Positions 41,794 through 51,508 of a DNA stretch of 64,000 nt are shown piece after piece. How positions within the stretch are numbered: position 1 is the stretch's first letter; each line of letters begins with the position of its first letter. The DNA comes from Arthrobacter sp. OVS8. Its GTDB lineage: Bacteria > Actinomycetota > Actinomycetes > Actinomycetales > Micrococcaceae. Where the stretch lies: positions 2,790,001 through 2,854,000 of the forward strand of contig CP116670.1 of NCBI GenBank assembly GCA_028370155.1, written 5' to 3'. The notes under the pieces were generated by a model. It searched no databases. It was not told where the DNA came from and was given only the letters and a program-made list of their open reading frames with translations. The translations under genes and the position numbers were made by a program.

Positions 41794-43024
41794 ATGAGCG
41801 ATAAGCGACGCGGCCTCGGCCGTGGACTTGGGGCACTCATTCCAAGTTCCGCCGCGGCGTCCGGCAACGGGTCAGCGCCGTCCCGTCCCGTGGATCTATT
41901 CTTTCCTGAAGCCCGCAAGCGGACTCCTGGCGCAGACGTGTCTGCGGCGGTAGATCCCGTCGTGGCTCCCGACGAGGAGGTAGCGGCAAAGTCGCTGGCA
42001 CCATCCGCGAACACAACTTCGGCTGCCGCGTCCGACGTTCCGGAACCGAAGACGGCTGCGGCGGCGAAGAAGGCTCCGGCGCGCAAGGCTCCTGCATCCA
42101 AGGCTGCTACGCCGACGGCCGGACCAAAGACTGCCGCCGGCGTGCCGGCGGCAGAGGAAGCTGTGGTTGTTCCCGATGCGGAAGACCAGGGAGTGGAACT
42201 CGTAGAGGTACCCGGTGTCCGCTTTGCCGAAATTCCGGTGACCGACATCCACCCCAACCGCAAGCAGCCGCGTTCAGTCTTTGATGAGGACGATATGGCG
42301 GAGCTGGTTCATTCAGTTCGTGAAATCGGTGTCCTCCAGCCAATTGTTGTCCGTACTTCAACTGAAAAGGGTGGAGAACCCTACGAGCTCGTTATGGGCG
42401 AGCGTCGGTGGCGGGCAGTACAGGCCGCCGGCCTGGAAACCATCCCCGCAATTGTCCGTGACACCACCGATGACGACCTCCTCCGCGACGCTCTGCTGGA
42501 AAACCTGCACCGCAGCCAGCTGAACCCTCGAAGAGGCCGCCGCCTACCAGCAGCTGCTCGAGGACTTCGGTACCACCCATGAACAACTGGCTGACCGCAT
42601 TGGACGCTCGCGCCCGCAGGTCTCCAACACGCTGCGGCTGCTCAAGCTCCCGCCGCTGGTACAGCGCCGCGTAGCTGCCAGCGTCATCTCTGCTGGCCAT
42701 GCCCGTGCCCTGCTGGCTTTGCCGGATGCCGCTGCCATGGAACGCCTGGCGCAGAAGATTGTTGCGGAAGGTATGTCCGTACGCGCGACCGAAGAAGCGG
42801 TGACGCTCTACCAGAATCCATCCTCGACACCGAAGAACAATATTCCGCGCCCGGGCGCTCGTCACGAACGCCTGGATTATCTGGCTTCGTCGCTCTCTGA
42901 CCGCCTCGATACAAACGTCAAGATTTCTCTCGGCGCCCGGAAGGGACGGGTCAGTATCGAGTTCGCCAGCGTGGAAGACCTCAACAGGATCATGGATGTG
43001 CTTTCGCCGGGAGCTGCCAACTAG
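41794..43024 (+). CDS. parB: ParB chromosome-partitioning protein (one frameshift)
   Basis: N-terminus [18 protein letters not shown] is the ParA-contact motif. A long Ala/Lys/Pro linker (to about residue 140) leads to the CTPase clamp domain with [39 protein letters not shown] and [12 protein letters not shown]. The helix-turn-helix ([25 protein letters not shown]) and C-terminal dimer domain follow. Near 42525 two bases appear lost (the sequence should encode [20 protein letters not shown]). Family knowledge: ParB loads at parS and slides as a CTP clamp. It ends just before a parS-containing terminator. Confidence 0.96.
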
Positions 43025-43041
43025 TACCGGACCGGCAGAGG

Positions 43042-43076
43042 AAGGGACCCGTTTCACGTGAAACGGGTCCCTTTTT
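43042..43076 (+). terminator. parB terminator built around a parS site
   Basis: AAGGGACCC, then GTTTCACGTGAAAC, then GGGTCCCTT: a perfect 32-bp palindrome at 43042-43073 followed by TTT. It lies 17 bp after the parB stop. As RNA it folds into a hairpin with a U-run; as DNA it is a ParB-binding site. Confidence 0.85.
43051..43064. promoter_or_regulatory. parS: parS site 2, core of the parB terminator
   Basis: Exact GTTTCACGTGAAAC in the centre of the 32-bp palindrome. Confidence 0.95.
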
Positions 43077-43293
43077 CTCGTTCCAGAAGAAGACTCCCGG
43101 AACCATGACAAACTCCGAAGCGACGGAGAGCACCGCACAATATCCAATACCGGAGTTCTCCGCGCCGCCACCAGGAGTGATTTGTGCTTCTGCGCCCGTG
43201 TGTTGCGAAAAGTCAGCCTCTACTTAGCTCCCGCGTATGAGACCTCTACCGTCGTTTGTCGGCAGCAGTCGCGGGCTCGGAATCCAACGGTTC

Positions 43294-43307
43294 GTTTCAC
43301 GTGAAAC
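43294..43307. promoter_or_regulatory. parS: parS site 3
   Basis: Exact GTTTCACGTGAAAC, 243 bp after site 2 (start to start). Confidence 0.95.
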
Positions 43308-43547
43308 GATGATCGCCGGGGGTGGATCCCCCGGAGTGGCGGAGACCACCCGACATCTGCCCAGCAGCTTCGAAGCTGAAACACCAACTGCCCGAGCCGG
43401 CATAGGTGGAGTGACTGCAGAACAACGACAGTCTCGCCCTCCCCAGTATCGCCGCAGGGTGCCGACGACCTCGTCCAAAGGTTGCGTGGTGGTCTCCGCA
43501 TGGTCAGTTCAGCCAGTCGATGGCATGGACTCCTGAGATAAGAGGCG

Positions 43548-43561
43548 GTTTCACGTGAAAC
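43548..43561. promoter_or_regulatory. parS: parS site 4
   Basis: Exact GTTTCACGTGAAAC, 254 bp after site 3. A degenerate half (TCACGTGGAAG) follows at 43568. Confidence 0.95.
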
Positions 43562-44608
43562 TGCCCGTCACGTGGAAGTAGCCAGGAATCACGCGATCTC
43601 CGCCGATGCCATGATGTCTGATGTCGGACCTCAGGTGTGGCTGGCGGCTTACGTACGGACCAGGGCGGTTGGGGCGCGACAAGCCCCTGAGGAGGCTGGA
43701 AGGCCATGATCAGTCATAGCCCACTCAGGGCGGGCTTCGACACACCAGGTACATGAGGCACGCGCAGACAGGTTCGACAGCTCCGAGTGGTGCCCCCGCG
43801 GCCAAACCGCCAGTTTGCGGTCTCATCGTAGCTCCCCAGGCCAAGGGAAGCCTGAACGGCCAGATTGAGGTCTCAGTAAGGCCTACAGGCCAAGGAGGCG
43901 CTTGCACCGCAGTGTAGCTTGTACCGCAGGGTGCTGGGCCGGCCTTTGGTGGTGCCGGATTGAGTCCACCAGGCGCTGACCCGTGCGGGACTGAGACAGG
44001 CAGTCTCATCGACTGCCTGTCGTGCATCCGCAGCCGTTGGTTGGGCTCCTTACCTGCACGTGATGATGGGTTCGGAACTCAGCACAGGGACGACGTCACC
44101 GGGCTTAGTGCCTGGCGTTGATGATTTTCCTTGCGGGAGCCTCTAGGGAAGAGCGGTGAAGACAGCTCGTAGTTGCTCGCAACTTGGTTACACGTGAAGT
44201 CCGTACGACACACGGTTGGCACATGGTGCGGTTGGGCCGTTCTGTTAGGGGAACTGGCAGTAGGTGGCGCTGCAGCCCCTCAGTCACCCTCGGAAATGGT
44301 GCGTAGGCGGCGCGAGAGCGAGTGGATCTGGCAATCCGCTCCGCCCAAACTGCCGACATATTCTTCCTGGCAAACACGGCATGTATGGGATCAGACTCTT
44401 CTTGGAAAAGGGTGGCAAGAATGGATCACGTTGACGAGGGCGCTAATACTCCGGGTCACGGAAGGTGGCCATCAGAGTTCTTCCTCGTGGTGTGAACTGA
44501 AGTGGCCGCGGACATGAGAACCGCTGGCCGTTACCGGCAGACATGTCTGAAGCCGCTCCCCGGGAAGCCCGTCGGGAGAGTTCGCCCGTGGCTGGGGCGG
44601 ACAAAGGC

Positions 44609-44838
44609 CCGCCTTGGGAACCAAGCCGTACATGCACCTGGTGGTGTACAGAGTCGGCTTCTGGGGAGCTAGCCGGGTCTGCCTCGGAAGTCTGGCCAAG
44701 TTGGGCTTTGGGGATCCAGCCGAGTGTCCCTGGCAAGGCTAGCAATGTTGGGGCCATAGCTGACTCTCCCGCGGGGGGCGGACAGAGTCGGGCTGTGGAA
44801 TCAAGCGGAAAGCAGAGTGGGCTCCCCGGGCAGCTGGG
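44609..44838. repeat. Degenerate repeats, about five copies
   Basis: Variants of 'agagtcGGcTttGGGGAnCcAGCCG' occur near 44609-44628, 44648-44676, 44699-44726, 44783-44808 and 44812-44838, in the same orientation and irregularly spaced. No coding or palindromic explanation is apparent. Confidence 0.5.
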
Positions 44839-45090
44839 CAGGATTGTCCAGGGAGTACGACCGAGACGACCCAGGGGCTGCCCCGGAGCTGTACGTTGCC
44901 CGCCTTGACGGGGACCGTTTTGCAATTGACGGGACGCAGCGATTGCTTTCCTCTAGGTGTCGAGTAGGGAGTGGGTCCCGGGTCTCAACGTCTCCGAAGT
45001 TGTCTCCCGTTTCGGGCCTGACCTGCAACGTTCGCGGGCTTGACCGGCCTTGTCCAATGGCACTCCGTCGGTGTCACAGCCGACACCTAG

Positions 45091-45148
45091 GGCGTGGATA
45101 TCCGGTGGATAGACCAGTGGATATAGCTGTGGATAACTTTGTGGATTA
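45091..45148. other. DnaA-box array in the parS region
   Basis: Five same-strand GTGGAT cores in 58 bp: CGTGGATAT, CGGTGGATA, AGTGGATAT, exact TGTGGATAA (45128-45136) and TGTGGATTA (45140-45148). Confidence 0.7.
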
Positions 45149-45242
45149 CTCGTACCGCCCGCACCGCTGACCGCTGCGCACGTGGGGAAGGAAGGGCAAG
45201 GCACCTAGGGGTGCTTTAGACCGCTCGGCTCAGATCGATACC

Positions 45243-45256
45243 GTTTCACGTGAAAC
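45243..45256. promoter_or_regulatory. parS: parS site 5
   Basis: Exact GTTTCACGTGAAAC, about 95 bp after the DnaA-box array. Confidence 0.95.
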
Positions 45257-45503
45257 ATGCTTGGCCATCTACGAGTGAAGTGATTCACACCCGGCCGTGC
45301 TTTCTAAATCCACCGCCGGTGGTTAATTTTCCGTTGAATCCTGCGGTTCATCGGTCCATATGGACATCCCCAACCGTCCAAATTCGGACGCTCCTGGACT
45401 GCGTTCCGCGATACTCCTCGCGGCGGCCGAGAGATGAGTAAGGCAGCGTCGCTCAAGCAGCTGATAGGCAGGTCCCTATGGCTGTGAGAAAGCCCTCAGT
45501 CCC

Positions 45504-45524
45504 TGTGGATAACTATGTGAATAA
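45504..45524. other. DnaA-box pair
   Basis: Exact TGTGGATAA at 45504-45512 and TGTGAATAA at 45516-45524, same orientation, 12 bp apart, with a further CTGTGGAGAA nearby. Confidence 0.65.
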
Positions 45525-46024
45525 GTTCTGTGGAGAACTTGGGGAGAACTCCATTTTGAAGACTCCAGTCAGGTGATCTCCTCGATCCATCGGCGGCCAG
45601 GCCGGCATGTGGATTTCTGGCTGTGGGGGTCTGCGGCGGTCATGCCCCAGACGCTAGGACGGTTTGATCCACGACGCATGGAAGCAGGGTCAGGGTAGGC
45701 TGCGTCCAAGTCCACACCTTGGCCTTCGCGGTTGGTACCAGACGGAGAACTCTGTTCACTGCGTTGGCATGTTGCTGTGCGCCGTCGGCATTTGTGTCGT
45801 TGCTGGTTCAATTTCCGCATACCGGCGTGCCTGTTGGATTCCTAAATGCAGCGCGGTGCCTGTCCGCGCTCTGCACCGGTCTTGCCGTGTCGCTACGCAC
45901 CGCCAGTCGCTCGGGCGGGCAGTACTCCCCACAGGCAGTAGGCGCGCCCGATGACGAAGTTGCCCCGTACGTTCTCGTTCCTTCGACGGCCAGAGGGGCG
46001 AGGTGAGGTAAGGTCTACTTCTCC

Positions 46025-46070
46025 CTCCCCGACGGTGCTAACTGGACCTCCCCGGCGGTGCCAACTGGAC
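46025..46070. repeat. 23-bp tandem direct repeat
   Basis: Two adjacent 23-bp copies starting CTCCCCG and ending AACTGGAC, differing at two positions. Probably a slippage duplication. Confidence 0.7.
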
Positions 46071-46605
46071 TACCTTTTGAAACCAAGCCCCGCCAGGGCT
46101 GCACGGCGGTACCTGACGAACACGTGTTTTCACTCCGTTGAGTGGGGACTGGTGGCCGGCCTGGCCGAGGGAAGCAGCCCCGACGCGCAGTGCCGTGATT
46201 CGAAAGTACGTACGCAAGATGCAGGAGTATCGGCGCCTGTAGGGGCGCTTCAGTATGGACGGAGCCTCCGTGGGGCGGACCTCGGCGGTAAGTGTCATCG
46301 ACCCGCTCCGTCCTCTCGGAGTGAGGACATGCCGCCCGCTCCGAGCGCGCAGTTCAGTCCGACGCCCGGCTGGCGACAGGCGCTAGGCACTGGCCGGTCC
46401 CGCGGTTGCTGGCTGGCGGCCGGTGGCGGTGTAATGGGTTAAGGGCCACCAGTTGCGGCTGGAAACGACTGGCCGGCGTTCCTGGATGCCCATATTCGGC
46501 CGCTTCGGAGCAGGCGCCCGGAGGGTCTTCGGGCATCGCGAGTGAAGCAACGAATCGGTCCCTCAACGTTAGACAGCGGCATTTGCTGCCAACTGGCCGG
46601 GTTGT

Positions 46606-46619
46606 GTTTCACGTGAAAC
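46606..46619. promoter_or_regulatory. parS: parS site 6
   Basis: Exact core, extended to TGTTTCACGTGAAACA (46605-46620), the full 16-bp consensus. Confidence 0.96.
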
Positions 46620-47041
46620 ACAAACCATCCAAAGACCCTCTGGTGCTGAACGCCCGTTGGGTCAAAACTTCAACGTGGGACGTGGGGCTGCATACCGATC
46701 CTGCGGGTGCGCACTCCATTTGCAGTGCCCAAATGTCCTGACAGCAGGCGGCGGACACCGCCAGGCAATCAAGGTATATACGAATCAAGGTTAGCCAAAC
46801 ACTAGAAGCGACGGATTCCGGGAACAGGACCCACAGAACCAGCAATCACGGAGTCCGATGACCAGAAACCAGGGAATTCGGGCCGAGGGCCTCCAGTGCA
46901 CGCAACTTGAGGAGGCGGACCGATAACGGGGCAGGTGCAGGGTGCAGCGGCCATATCTGGGAGTCACGTATTACTTATGCAAGTTCGCATTCCAATTTCC
47001 TGTCGGCACAATATGGCCGGCCTTCGTGAGGCCGTGCTGCT

Positions 47042-47055
47042 GTTTCACGTGAAAC
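47042..47055. promoter_or_regulatory. parS: parS site 7
   Basis: Exact core within the full TGTTTCACGTGAAACA consensus. Confidence 0.96.
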
Positions 47056-47156
47056 ATGACTGCCTATTGTCCTGTGAGTCCTCCTCCGGGATGAGTCCGA
47101 GGTAATTGCAGGAACAAGCCGCACCCGCCGCTTCGTCTTCGGTGAGCATAGCTAAT

Positions 47157-47182
47157 GGCGGCTGGCGGCTGGCGGCTGGCGG
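47157..47182. repeat. GGCGGCT heptamer tandem repeat
   Basis: Three exact GGCGGCT units plus a partial fourth (GGCGG). A slippage-prone microsatellite between parS sites 7 and 8. Confidence 0.8.
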
Positions 47183-47267
47183 TTGCTGGTTAACGGTTCA
47201 CACGCTCCCTCTACATTTCCATGTGTAGCCGCCCAATAGGCCCCGTTCCTTTCGGCCGGTCAGATGT

Positions 47268-47281
47268 GTTTCACGTGAAGC
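47268..47281. promoter_or_regulatory. parS: parS site 8 (one mismatch)
   Basis: GTTTCACGTGAAGC, one substitution from the palindromic core. Confidence 0.8.
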
Positions 47282-47820
47282 AAGGGACAGAACTTCATTG
47301 TCCGTTCCATGATGCCTGCGAGACTGGTGACAAGTGACCGTGGAAGATGACGGGGCGCCGGTCCCGGTCTCATGGGTGCTCTGGGAGGCGCGGGATCCCT
47401 GGTAGGCCGCAGAACTGCGTGTAGCGGCCGCCAGACAGCGTCATGGCAAGGATTGCTGCAACCGATACTAACCGCAGTCGACGTATCACCTTGAAATCTC
47501 AAATTGCCAGGGCGGTCCAGATCGATACCGCTGCCGTTTGAGGTGGAGATCGGCTATGAGCGGGGCGGGTACCGGTAGAGCAATCCGCGGGAGTGAAAGA
47601 AAAGGGTCCTCGCCAGGTATTTAGAGGGTGAGCTCCCCAAGGAATGGTTCAGCCCCGCCTGTGAGACATTTCGTGGATAGCCCGCATCTACTATCGGAGC
47701 TCTATTTCCGCTCCGGATTACATACGAAATCGGGCTATACGGATGCGAATTTGGACGACCTGGAGGGACATGTCCCAATATCCAGGCTTACCAGTGCGGC
47801 GTTGGCGGAAATGTCCTCAT

Positions 47821-47834
47821 GTTTCACGTGAAAC
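47821..47834. promoter_or_regulatory. parS: parS site 9
   Basis: Exact core within TGTTTCACGTGAAACA. Confidence 0.96.
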
Positions 47835-47902
47835 ACGGGCACCCCACTATGGAGTTCAACAGCTAGTTTTGGTCCTCGGTGAACGCGCTATGCAGCCCTT
47901 AG

Positions 47903-47916
47903 GTTTCACGTGAAAC
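47903..47916. promoter_or_regulatory. parS: parS site 10
   Basis: Exact GTTTCACGTGAAAC, only 82 bp after site 9; the last site found before trxA. Confidence 0.95.
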
Positions 47917-48295
47917 TGAGCCTCTGGTCGGTTCAAATTCTGGTTGCCCAATCCGCCGCCGCAGTTCCTGGTACATGGAGCGATAGTAGGCTGCCACCTG
48001 CTGTACGAGGGGTTAGCGCGTCCTCAACGAGGTCGTCACCTTTTTCACTCGACGGTCCTCCCCAATTCCGACCGCAATGCGAACTTCCTGCAGGATGACA
48101 AGCTCAGGGAAAATACAAGGGTAATGAAACGCATCCTGATTGATTTCCACGTAAGGCCGCCGTCGAGGCCAGGTGCCAGGACAGGAAGGCACCCCAAGCG
48201 GGGCCGGAATCCCTACACAAAAGGCGGCCCCACTTCCTGGTCCGGAAGTGAGGCCACCTTGGGTTTGGGCGGCGCGGCGCCGCCCGAGCTGAAAC

Positions 48296-48621
48296 CTAGG
48301 ACAGGACGTCCGCAAATTCCTTCTCAAAGAACTGCTTGGGACGCGCGCCGATGACGGTGCCCGTCACTTCGCCCCCTGGAACAGGTAGACCGCTGGGATG
48401 GAGGTGATACCGAACTGGGCTGCGATCGCGGGGTTGTCGTCAACGTTTACCTTGACGACGTCCACCTTCTCGCTGTACTCAACGGAGATCTCGTCGAGGA
48501 TCGGTCCGAGTTTGCGGCACGGTCCGCACCATTCGGCCCAGAAGTCCACAATGACCGGCTTGGCGGAAGCCAGTACGTCGGTGCTGAAACTAGCGTCAGT
48601 TACGTCTTTTGCGTTGCTCAT
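48296..48621 (-). CDS. trxA: Thioredoxin (one frameshift)
   Basis: 108 residues once corrected. The active site WCGPC lies in PVIVDFWAEWCGPCRKLGPILDEI, with the cis-Pro in ITSIPAVYLFQGG. One G is missing in the G-run near 48385; the restored tail is EVTGTVIGARPKQFFEKEFADVLS with TAG at 48296-48298. It reduces protein disulfides and is itself reduced by TrxB, encoded 39 bp upstream on the same strand. It borders the gene-free parS region. Confidence 0.96.
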
Positions 48622-48660
48622 AGCCCTGTCTTTCTCTTCGGTTGGTTGCTGCTCGACGAT

Positions 48661-49616
48661 CTAGGCGTCGAAATCTGCAAGGTAGTGTTCGACGTCGAGG
48701 GCGGCCACGCAGCCGGAACCGGAGGCCGTGATGGCCTGGCGGTAGGTCGGGTCGATGACGTCGCCAGCGGCGAAAACGCCCTTGACGCTGGTCTTTGAGG
48801 TGCGTCCTTCGACCGCGATGGTTCCCTCCGGGGTCAGGTCCAGCTTCCCCTTGATAAGGTCCGTGCGGGGATCGTTGCCGATCGCCACGAAGACGCCCGT
48901 AACGGCCAGTTCGGTCTCGGTGCCGTCCACAAGATTCTTCAGCCGAAGTCCGGTGACCTTGTCCTGTCCCAGGACATCCTCAACACCGGTATTCCAGACG
49001 AAGCTGATCTTCTCGTGCGCAAGGGCACGGTCCGCCATGATCTTGGACGCGCGGAGCGTGTCGCGGCGGTGGACGACGGTGACAGACTTGGCGAACCTGG
49101 TGAGGAACAGTGCTTCTTCCATCGCGGAGTCACCGCCGCCGATCACGGCGATGTCTTGATCCTTGAAGAAGAAACCGTCGCAGGTTGCACACCAGCTGAC
49201 GCCGTGGCCGGAGAGCCGCTTCTCGTTGGGCAGGCCGAGCTCGCGGTAGGCCGAACCGGTCGACAGAATGATGGACCGTGCCTGGAAGGTCTCCCCGAGC
49301 CGATGGTCACAGTTTTGATGTCGCCGTCGAGATCCAGTTCGGTAACGTCCTCGAACTGGATTTCCGTGCCGAACCGGGCCGCCTGCTTCTCGAAGTTCTC
49401 CATCAGGTCCGGGCCCATAATGCCGTCGGGGAATCCCGGGTAGTTCTCGACGTCGGTGGTGTTCATCAGCTCGCCGCCGGCGGTCACCGAGCCTGCCAGG
49501 AGCAGCGGCTTCAGGTTTGCGCGCGCCGTGTACACCGCGGCCGTGTAGCCTGCGGGGCCGGAGCCGACGATGATGACATCACGCACTTCGGACGCGGTGT
49601 TTTCTGCGTTGCTCAC
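48661..49616 (-). CDS. trxB: Thioredoxin-disulfide reductase (one frameshift)
   Basis: FAD motif [25 protein letters not shown], redox CATC in [22 protein letters not shown] motif [17 protein letters not shown], and terminal [16 protein letters not shown]. It passes electrons from NADPH to thioredoxin. One G is missing near 49298 (restored: [25 protein letters not shown]). Start GTG at 49616. It is followed closely by trxA. Confidence 0.96.
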
Positions 49617-49724
49617 TAAACGGTGAACCTCTTCCTTTGTCGATGCGCCTGCCTGGGGTGGCCGGCCACATGGCACAACTACTACGGGGCGCTGAATATT
49701 CCGGTCTGACCGGGCACCACGGGA

Positions 49725-49758
49725 CGGCGCCAAGACTCAGGGTACCGTCTTGGCGCCG
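49725..49758. terminator. Perfect 12-bp inverted repeat between trxB and the kinase-like gene
   Basis: CGGCGCCAAGAC at 49725-49736 and GTCTTGGCGCCG at 49747-49758, loop of 10. It lies 36 bp after the kinase-like gene stop (minus strand). There is no U-run, so it is a terminator only of the U-less type seen in some actinobacteria; an operator for trxB is the alternative. Confidence 0.5.
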
Positions 49759-49793
49759 GGGACCGCGGGGGTACTGGCTTGGTTACGGATCCC

Positions 49794-51394
49794 CTACTGG
49801 ACCTTGATCTCAGCCAGACGCAGGCCAAATCCGTAGCGCGTCTTGGGCGCCGCAAGCTTGGGCAGAGTCTTGATTGAGACGATGACGTACTGCGCTGTGA
49901 CGGGCTCCTGCAGGGGCAACGTCAGGTCCGGGGAGGTGAAGCTGTTGCTGCCCACCTGCTTGGCACCGTCCAGGGACGGGCGGTCGTTGGTGAAAACGCT
50001 GATGCTGCCGCCCGAGGCCCCCAACTGGCTCAGTGTCACCGAGGAAATCTGGGCAGGTTCTTTCAACTTGACGACGAGCGGAACACCATCGGGGGCGAAT
50101 CCGCCCCAGCTGTCGGTGGCGAATTCCATGTCCGACCAGTAACTGGCGGCATTCCCGTCGAAGGTCTTGACCAAATCTCCGTCGTAGGTTCCGGCGAAGT
50201 CAAAGTCGCCTTGCCGTGTGACGCCCTCAATCGCGGGCGGCGCGGTGGCCGGCGCGGGGCTGGCGGTATCAGACGGCTCCGCCGACGGTGTCGCGGGCGC
50301 GCTGGTGGAGGCAGGGCCGACGGCGTCCGGCTCCGGTGTGCTCTTGAAGAGGCTGCCGAGATTGGTGACGGCGAGAACCAGGCCGACCACCAGGACGGCC
50401 GCCAGCAGCCCGCCTACCAGCCAGCGCATGGACCGCGGTTCGCGCTGCGGTTCCTCATCGTTGCCGTAGTACTCGTCATCCTCTTCGGCTTCGGTGTTTC
50501 GGGCTGAGCCGGGAAGTATCCCGGCGCCCGGTCCGCTGAACCGCTCGCGGCCATGGCGGCAGTCGCCGGGCCCGGGCGGGAGGTTTGCCGGTCGTCGGGG
50601 GCCGGCTGGTCGTAGTCGTCGTCGGACCACAGGGAAACCTTGGGAGTTTCGGCGGGAGCCGGCGGCCTGGTGTCGGGGGCAGCGGAGCGGGGCGCGCCTC
50701 CCTGCACGGGCTGGGGCGCCGTCGAGTGAGGGGCGGCTTCTTGCGGTGCAGTCTCGGGGGACGCTGCTTGTGCGGACGGCGCCGGCGCGGCGGCGGCACC
50801 ACGGGCACCAGCGGCGGCGGCAGCTCCCGCAGCTCCCGCTGCGGCGGCACCTGCGGCCGGAGACGTTCCTGGACGCGAAGGAACGCGTGCCGGGGATGCA
50901 GGCGGAGCGGCCGGAGCGGCTCCCGCTGCGGGGGCGCCCGGCTGGTTCTGCCCGTAGTTGATGTACCCGGCGTCGACTTCTTCTTCGTCGTAGAGGCCGT
51001 CGTAGGTTTCTGGTTCGTGGGAACGCGGCTGGCCGAAGATTTCGCTGCCAAGCGTGTCCGTAAAGAACGGCTCCACGTAGGGCGGGTTGGAGGATACAAC
51101 CAGGTCCAGCAGGTCTGCGGCGGAAGTGTGGTTGGTGATGAGGTAGGTCGTGGCTTCGCTGACCCCAAGGTCGAGGATCTGCACGTTGCCGGGACGCTCG
51201 CCCGTGGCGACTTCCCGGGCGCTCTGGGCCACTTGATCCGCGTTGTCAGGCCCGGCCACGAGGATGCTCACAGCACGGTTGAGCACCTGGTCCACACCGT
51301 CCAGCACCAGATCCTGGTCATGTGAGGTCAGTACAGTGGCAGTGACCTTGTAACGGCCACCTAGTACTGATCCGACATCGATCGGGTGGGACAC
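49794..51394 (-). CDS. Pseudokinase-like membrane protein next to MurJ (one frameshift)
   Basis: About 534 residues once joined. The N-terminus (VGSVLGGRYKVTATVLTSHDQDLVLDGVDQVLNRAVSILV) resembles the start of a Ser/Thr kinase lobe but has no HRD or DFG motif. A long Ala/Pro-rich linker follows, then a membrane helix (MRWLVGGLLAAVLVVGLVLAV). The outer domain (DFAGTYDGDLVKTFDGNAASYWSD, ISSVTLSQLGASGGSISVF) looks like a discoidin/carbohydrate-binding fold. In mycobacteria equivalent domains are fused to MurJ (MviN), where the phosphorylated pseudokinase binds FhaA. Here the gene lies directly after murJ. One base is missing near 50530. Confidence 0.8.
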
Positions 51395-51508
51395 GGGTTC
51401 CTCCTAGACTGTCCGGGAGATGCCGAACTGATCACTTCATCAGTGACCGCAGGTCCCCGGTAAGCCGGTGGACCCCTGGTCTGCAACTCCCCTTGTTAGT
51501 CTTCGATC

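Larger units (their letters stand above)
43077..48295. other. Gene-free segregation region between parB and trxA
   Basis: About 5.2 kb in which I can support no gene. Open frames are short, lack ribosome sites, do not resemble any family I know, and do not join into a sensible protein even when single-base shifts are allowed, unlike the frameshifted genes elsewhere. It holds eight parS sites (sites 3-10), two groups of DnaA boxes and several short degenerate repeats. Base composition looks less GC-rich than the flanking genes. It is probably the centromere-like part of the ParABS system. Undetected small RNAs or micropeptides cannot be excluded. Confidence 0.75.

Noticed and set aside
44187..44200. 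GTTACACGTGAAGT as another parS site
   Set aside because: Three mismatches from the 14-bp core, too weak to call beside nine exact sites.
43077..48295. Small genes or phage remnants in the parB-trxA gap
   Set aside because: Open frames up to about 165 codons exist on both strands but lack ribosome sites, family resemblance or consistent codon use, and no integrase, transposase or terminal repeats are visible.
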